NCBI GenBank assembly: GCA_029239935.1
Contig: JARBTY010000127.1
Span: forward strand, 1-8,571
Direction of reading: 5' to 3'
Source: Clostridia bacterium
Lineage (GTDB): Bacteria; Bacillota_A; Clostridia; Lachnospirales; Cellulosilyticaceae
Length of the DNA stretch: 8,571 nucleotides
In this document: piece by piece, positions 5,646-8,571 of the stretch
How positions within the stretch are numbered: position 1 is the stretch's first letter
How the letters are laid out: each line of letters starts with the position of its first letter
Position numbers and translations under genes: made by a program
Notes under the pieces: generated by a model
The model's database searches: none
The model's input: only the letters and a program-made list of their open reading frames with translations
Told to the model about the DNA's origin: nothing

Positions 5646-6044
5646 TTAAATAAATAAACAACTTTTCACTTTGAAAATAATTTCTGAAAAGTTAAAGGGT
5701 TTAGTGATGAAATCTTGAGCACCACTTTGTAAAGCTTTTTCATAATAGAATTTGTCATCCTCTGCAGAAAGCATAATAATAGGTATGGTATGTATATTTT
5801 TGGCATGAAGTTGGTTAATCACATCAAAACCATCTAAATAAGGCATCCTAAAATCAAGAATCAGTAAATCGGGCCAATAGGTTTGACATAATTCGACAAC
5901 ATTTCTAGAATCAACACAAGTTTTTATATGAATAAATCCGTTTAATTTTAGTATTTTTTCAAGTAATAAATTATTAGAAGTATTATCATCAACAATCAAT
6001 AGCTTATAATCAAGTTTTTTTGAGGCAATAATAGTTTTGGGCAT
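5646..6044 (-). CDS. stand-alone receiver-domain protein (single-domain response regulator)
   Basis: The 132-residue product consists of one receiver domain with a short N-terminal lead (residues 1-13) and no output domain. The active site is complete: D19-D20, phosphoacceptor D64 in ILDFRMP, S93, and K115 in ITKPF. Such proteins act as phosphate shuttles in phosphorelays (Spo0F-like), as motor-binding regulators (CheY-like) or as phosphate sinks. The sequence here does not decide among these. The ATG has AAGGAAGG at 6056-6063, with a rather long 11-base spacing. It is the first gene of a likely two-gene minus-strand operon with the LuxR-type regulator and is divergent from the hybrid kinase, which points to a role between kinase and regulator. 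Its promoter overlaps a 14-bp palindrome. Confidence 0.9.
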   Translation of the reverse strand: MPKTIIASKKLDYKLLIVDDNTSNNLLLEKILKLNGFIHIKTCVDSRNVVELCQTYWPDLLILDFRMPYLDGFDVINQLHAKNIHTIPIIMLSAEDDKFYYEKALQSGAQDFITKPFNFSEIIFKVKSCLFI

Positions 6045-6106
6045 GATATCAGTAACCTTCCTTATAATAACAGTACCAAGATTCAGCGGAAATCTAAAAC
6101 ATATTG

Positions 6107-6120
6107 TAAGTATATACTTA
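6107..6120. promoter_or_regulatory. 14-bp palindrome over the receiver-gene promoter, operator candidate
   Basis: TAAGTATATACTTA is a perfect 14-bp palindrome. It covers the -10 hexamer (6109-6114) of the minus-strand promoter, a position suited to repression by a dimeric regulator. No regulator is identified. The LuxR-type regulator of the same operon is a possible binder, but this is only an inference. Confidence 0.45.
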
Positions 6121-6136
6121 ATATAACATATTTCAA
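6109..6136 (-). promoter_or_regulatory. sigma-A-type promoter of the receiver/LuxR-regulator operon
   Basis: On the minus strand TTGAAA (6131-6136) is followed after 16 bases by TATACT (6109-6114). The -10 lies 64 bases upstream of the ATG of the receiver-only gene. The predicted leader is about 55-60 bases. Confidence 0.6.
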
Positions 6137-6220
6137 CAAAAAATAGTTATTTTGTGACAAAGTTTTACCAATAAAGCATTAATCCTTTCTAAAGTAGGTG
6201 CATAAAGTTCAAAGACACAT

Positions 6221-6226
6221 TATAAT
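6221..6226 (+). promoter_or_regulatory. possible -10 of the hybrid kinase gene
   Basis: A perfect TATAAT lies 71 bases before the kinase ATG. The hexamers 16-18 bases upstream (for example GTGCAT) are poor -35 matches, so the promoter may need an activator or may lie elsewhere in the 253-base divergent region. Confidence 0.35.
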
Positions 6227-6297
6227 GAGAAAGAGAATGATTATTATTTCAAGCTACAGGATTTAATGAGATAAAGACCATTACAAAGGAGAAAATT

Positions 6298-8520
6298 ATG
6301 CTTACGGGAACAATACTCTATTTGATTTATTCAAGCATTTCGATTAGCGTGTTACTAATTATGGCTGTTCAATTTTGGAAACGCCGTTTAGTGGTAGGAG
6401 CCGGTGTGATGACTTTAATAATGATATTGGCGGCTGAATGGTCAGTATGTATATTTCTCTCATCAATGTGGAGTGATTTGAATATAAAAATATTTTGGGG
6501 TAATTTAAGTTTTATTGGTATAGCCTTTATACCCGTTATGTGGCTGATCTTTTCATTGCAATATACACAGGAGGAAAGATGGCTAAAAAGGAAGTACATT
6601 TATTTGTTGCTGGTCATTCCGTTTATAACGCTTGTAATGGTTTTTACTAATCCATACCATCAGTTTTTTGCTAGTGATTTAAGGAGTGAAGTACTGGAAG
6701 GAAGCACTATCCAATTACTTGTATATGAATTTACCGGATACTTTTGGATCCATGCAGCGTATTCAGTAAGTCTGATAATGAGTGGTATGATGATATTTAT
6801 TAATACTTTGGGACGATTTTCTAAAATTTATACTAAACAAGTTATCATCATACTTTTGGCAATACTCATACCATTAATTGGTCAAGGTTTATTTTTGTTT
6901 CATTTAGGTCCTGTAAAAAATCTGGATACAACTACGTTTTCTTTTACATTCACAGGCATATTGTTTTTTATTGGCATGTTTAGATATAGGATGTTAGATT
7001 TTATTCCGATTACTGGTGCAGCAGTGATCGAAGCAATGGAAGACTTAGTGATAGTGCTTGATAATCAAAAGAGAGTCATTGATATTAACGTTTCAGCGCT
7101 TAATAGGTTATCAAAAAGATATGAGCAGGTTATTGGACAAGACATAAAGTCAGCAGTAGAGCATATAGGATTTGATGAAGAGTGGGAAATAGTGGGTAAG
7201 AGCAGTAAAATCTCAGTCAATCTGAAAGATGAAAAGAAATACTATGATATAAAAAGATCTCCATTATATGATAAAAGAAATCATATTATAGGGGGGTTTG
7301 TGGTATTGCGTGATATAACGAACCTTGAGAAAACGGTAAGGGAACTTGAAAAAGCAAAATATGAAGCAGAACAGGCAAACAAAGCAAAAAGTGAATTTTT
7401 AGCGACAATAAGCCATGAAATAAGGACACCTATTAACGGAATTGTTGGTATGGCAGAATTGCTTAAAAGTGCAATGTTGTCCGAGGAGGAAAAAGAAAAC
7501 CTAAAGGTATTGGAACACTTAGCAGAGGCCCTGTTAAATATCATAAATGACATTTTAGATTTTTCTAAGATTGAAGCAGGTAGGATGGAGCTTCAGAAGA
7601 GTAGTATGGATATAAGAGAGTTGATTGCGGATATAGTTAAGAGCTTTAGCTATACTGAAAAAAGACAACAGGTAGCACTTAATTGTTATATTGATGAACA
7701 GGTGCCAAATATCATTTATACAGATTCAGCTAGGCTAAAGCAAATCTTAGTTAACTTACTTTCTAATGCATTTAAGTTTACTGAAAAAGGGAAAATAGAT
7801 ATCCATATAGAGAGCATACGGGAACAAGATCATGAAGTGATGCTGTTATTTTCTGTGACGGATACAGGCATTGGGATAGCAAAAGATAAGTTGAAAACTT
7901 TATTTCAAACTTTTTATCAGGTGGATAGCACGAGTAAAAGGAAATATGGGGGAACGGGACTTGGGCTCTCTATAGTAAAAAAATTAGTGGAACTAATGGG
8001 GGGGAAAATAGGGGTTGAGAGCGAAGAAGGATTAGGTAGTAAATTTTCTTTTGAGATGACTTTTGAAAAAGTAAACAAGAGCAGTATAAACGAAGAACTA
8101 AGTATAAAAATATATTCCGAAAAGGATATGAAACTACATATTCTGGTGGTGGAGGATTCAAAAGTTAATCAATTGCTTATAAAAAAAATATTAGTCCAAA
8201 AAAATTGGGTCGTAGAAACAGCTAATAATGGAAAAGAGGCTCTGGAAAAACTTGAGAAAGAAGATTACGATTTAATACTAATGGATATACAAATGCCAGT
8301 TATGGATGGATATGAAGCTTCAAAGATCATAAGAGAAAAAGAAAAAATCACACAAAAACATATTCCGATTATAGCACTTACAGCAAATTCTACAGAAGAA
8401 GATCAAAGAAAATCTATCGAAGCTGGTATGGATGAATATCTCACAAAGCCTATAAAGTCAGAAAATCTTTACCTGAATATATTAAAGTACATTATTCTAA
8501 ATCAAAAAGAACTTCTATAA
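6298..8520 (+). CDS. hybrid sensor histidine kinase: 7TM sensor, PAS, HisKA, HATPase, receiver
   Basis: The 740-residue product starts with seven hydrophobic helices (about residues 5-27, 34-55, 66-88, 99-117, 149-170, 180-201 and 212-229), matching the 7TM sensor module (HisKA_7TM type) of Firmicute kinases. A PAS-like domain (about 240-342) ends in FVVLRDITNLEK and leads by a coiled coil into HisKA, where H373 in SHEIRTP is the phosphorylated histidine. The ATPase domain has the N box (NLLSNAFKFT, 486-495), G1 (DTGIGI, 522-527), F box (LFQTFYQ, 535-541) and G2 (GGTGLGLS, 551-558). A C-terminal receiver (about 613-735) has E619-D620, D663 in LMDIQMP, T695 and K717. All catalytic residues are intact. 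No Hpt domain is fused. The ATG is supported by AAGGAGA at 6286-6292. It is divergent from the receiver/LuxR-regulator pair, its likely partners. The ligand is unknown. Confidence 0.95.
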   Translation: MLTGTILYLIYSSISISVLLIMAVQFWKRRLVVGAGVMTLIMILAAEWSVCIFLSSMWSDLNIKIFWGNLSFIGIAFIPVMWLIFSLQYTQEERWLKRKYIYLLLVIPFITLVMVFTNPYHQFFASDLRSEVLEGSTIQLLVYEFTGYFWIHAAYSVSLIMSGMMIFINTLGRFSKIYTKQVIIILLAILIPLIGQGLFLFHLGPVKNLDTTTFSFTFTGILFFIGMFRYRMLDFIPITGAAVIEAMEDLVIVLDNQKRVIDINVSALNRLSKRYEQVIGQDIKSAVEHIGFDEEWEIVGKSSKISVNLKDEKKYYDIKRSPLYDKRNHIIGGFVVLRDITNLEKTVRELEKAKYEAEQANKAKSEFLATISHEIRTPINGIVGMAELLKSAMLSEEEKENLKVLEHLAEALLNIINDILDFSKIEAGRMELQKSSMDIRELIADIVKSFSYTEKRQQVALNCYIDEQVPNIIYTDSARLKQILVNLLSNAFKFTEKGKIDIHIESIREQDHEVMLLFSVTDTGIGIAKDKLKTLFQTFYQVDSTSKRKYGGTGLGLSIVKKLVELMGGKIGVESEEGLGSKFSFEMTFEKVNKSSINEELSIKIYSEKDMKLHILVVEDSKVNQLLIKKILVQKNWVVETANNGKEALEKLEKEDYDLILMDIQMPVMDGYEASKIIREKEKITQKHIPIIALTANSTEEDQRKSIEAGMDEYLTKPIKSENLYLNILKYIILNQKELL

Positions 8521-8571
8521 AGTGGAAGTCTCTATACCTTTTTCAATGAAATAGGACTGTATTTCATCACA
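8515..8571 (-). CDS. possible C-terminal end of a minus-strand gene running off the right edge
   Basis: On the minus strand the frame from 8571 to a TAG at 8515-8517 is open for 18 codons and reads CDEIQSYFIEKGIETSTL, a protein-like composition. It would be convergent with the hybrid kinase and overlap its last codons by six bases. A second minus-strand frame is also open for much of this short span, so the evidence is thin. The absence of a visible kinase terminator in the window neither supports nor excludes it. Confidence 0.2.
   Translation of the reverse strand, partial: CDEIQSYFIEKGIETSTL
8546..8567. repeat. 8-bp hairpin after the kinase gene
   Basis: ATGAAATA (8546-8553) and TATTTCAT (8560-8567) form an 8-bp stem with a 6-base loop shortly after the kinase stop. 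It is A/T-rich, and no T-run is seen before the window ends four bases later, so a terminator role cannot be judged. Confidence 0.3.

Noticed and set aside
5892..5898. TTCGACA, the reverse of a Spo0A box
   Set aside because: It lies within the coding part of the receiver-only gene, far from any promoter, and is a 7-base match expected by chance.
6230..6256. A second Fur-like box upstream of the hybrid kinase (AATGATTATTATTTC)
   Set aside because: Only about 9 of 14 consensus positions match, which is expected in DNA this A/T-rich.

Overview
The window comes from a low-GC, A/T-rich Gram-positive genome, most likely a member of the Clostridia (a motile, Lachnospiraceae- or Cellulosilyticum-like anaerobe). 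This rests on strong AGGAGG/GGGGG-type ribosome binding sites, vegetative TTGACA/TATAAT promoters, a tRNA gene without an encoded CCA, and the protein families present (YesN-type regulator, dCache chemoreceptor, 7TM hybrid kinase). The genus is an inference; no species marker is present.

Left part (1-2500). The window opens inside the C-terminus of a multi-spanning membrane protein (+ strand). A convergent GNAT acetyltransferase follows (- strand). A 340-base divergent intergenic region then holds promoters for both directions, one of them overlapped by a near-perfect Fur/PerR-type box. Next is a YesN-type response regulator that keeps its receiver and linker but stops where the AraC DNA-binding domain should begin. 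A small MmcQ/YjbR-family protein follows at 91 bases.

Middle (2500-2870). A solitary tRNA-Gln(CTG) has its own textbook promoter, an A-tract UP-like element and a 23-bp perfect hairpin terminator. The leader of a chemoreceptor gene follows; it contains a 9-codon ORF with its own Shine-Dalgarno whose stop overlaps the chemoreceptor start (ATGA).

Right part (2870-8571) is a signal-transduction cluster: a dCache methyl-accepting chemotaxis protein (+); a shared bidirectional terminator; a NarL/LuxR-type response regulator and, upstream of it, a receiver-only protein (both -, plausibly one operon); and, divergently, a 740-residue 7TM-PAS-HisKA-HATPase-REC hybrid histidine kinase (+). The inferred model is that the hybrid kinase senses a membrane-associated signal and its phosphate reaches the LuxR-type regulator and/or the free receiver. 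A hybrid kinase normally needs an Hpt protein for this, and none is visible here. The last 51 bases may hold the end of a further gene on the minus strand.

No mobile element, CRISPR array, rRNA gene or phage gene was seen. All families are known. The points most worth a second look are the truncated regulator, the Fur/PerR-like box, the coupled leader ORF of the chemoreceptor, the palindrome over the receiver promoter, and the Hpt-less kinase/receiver/regulator arrangement.
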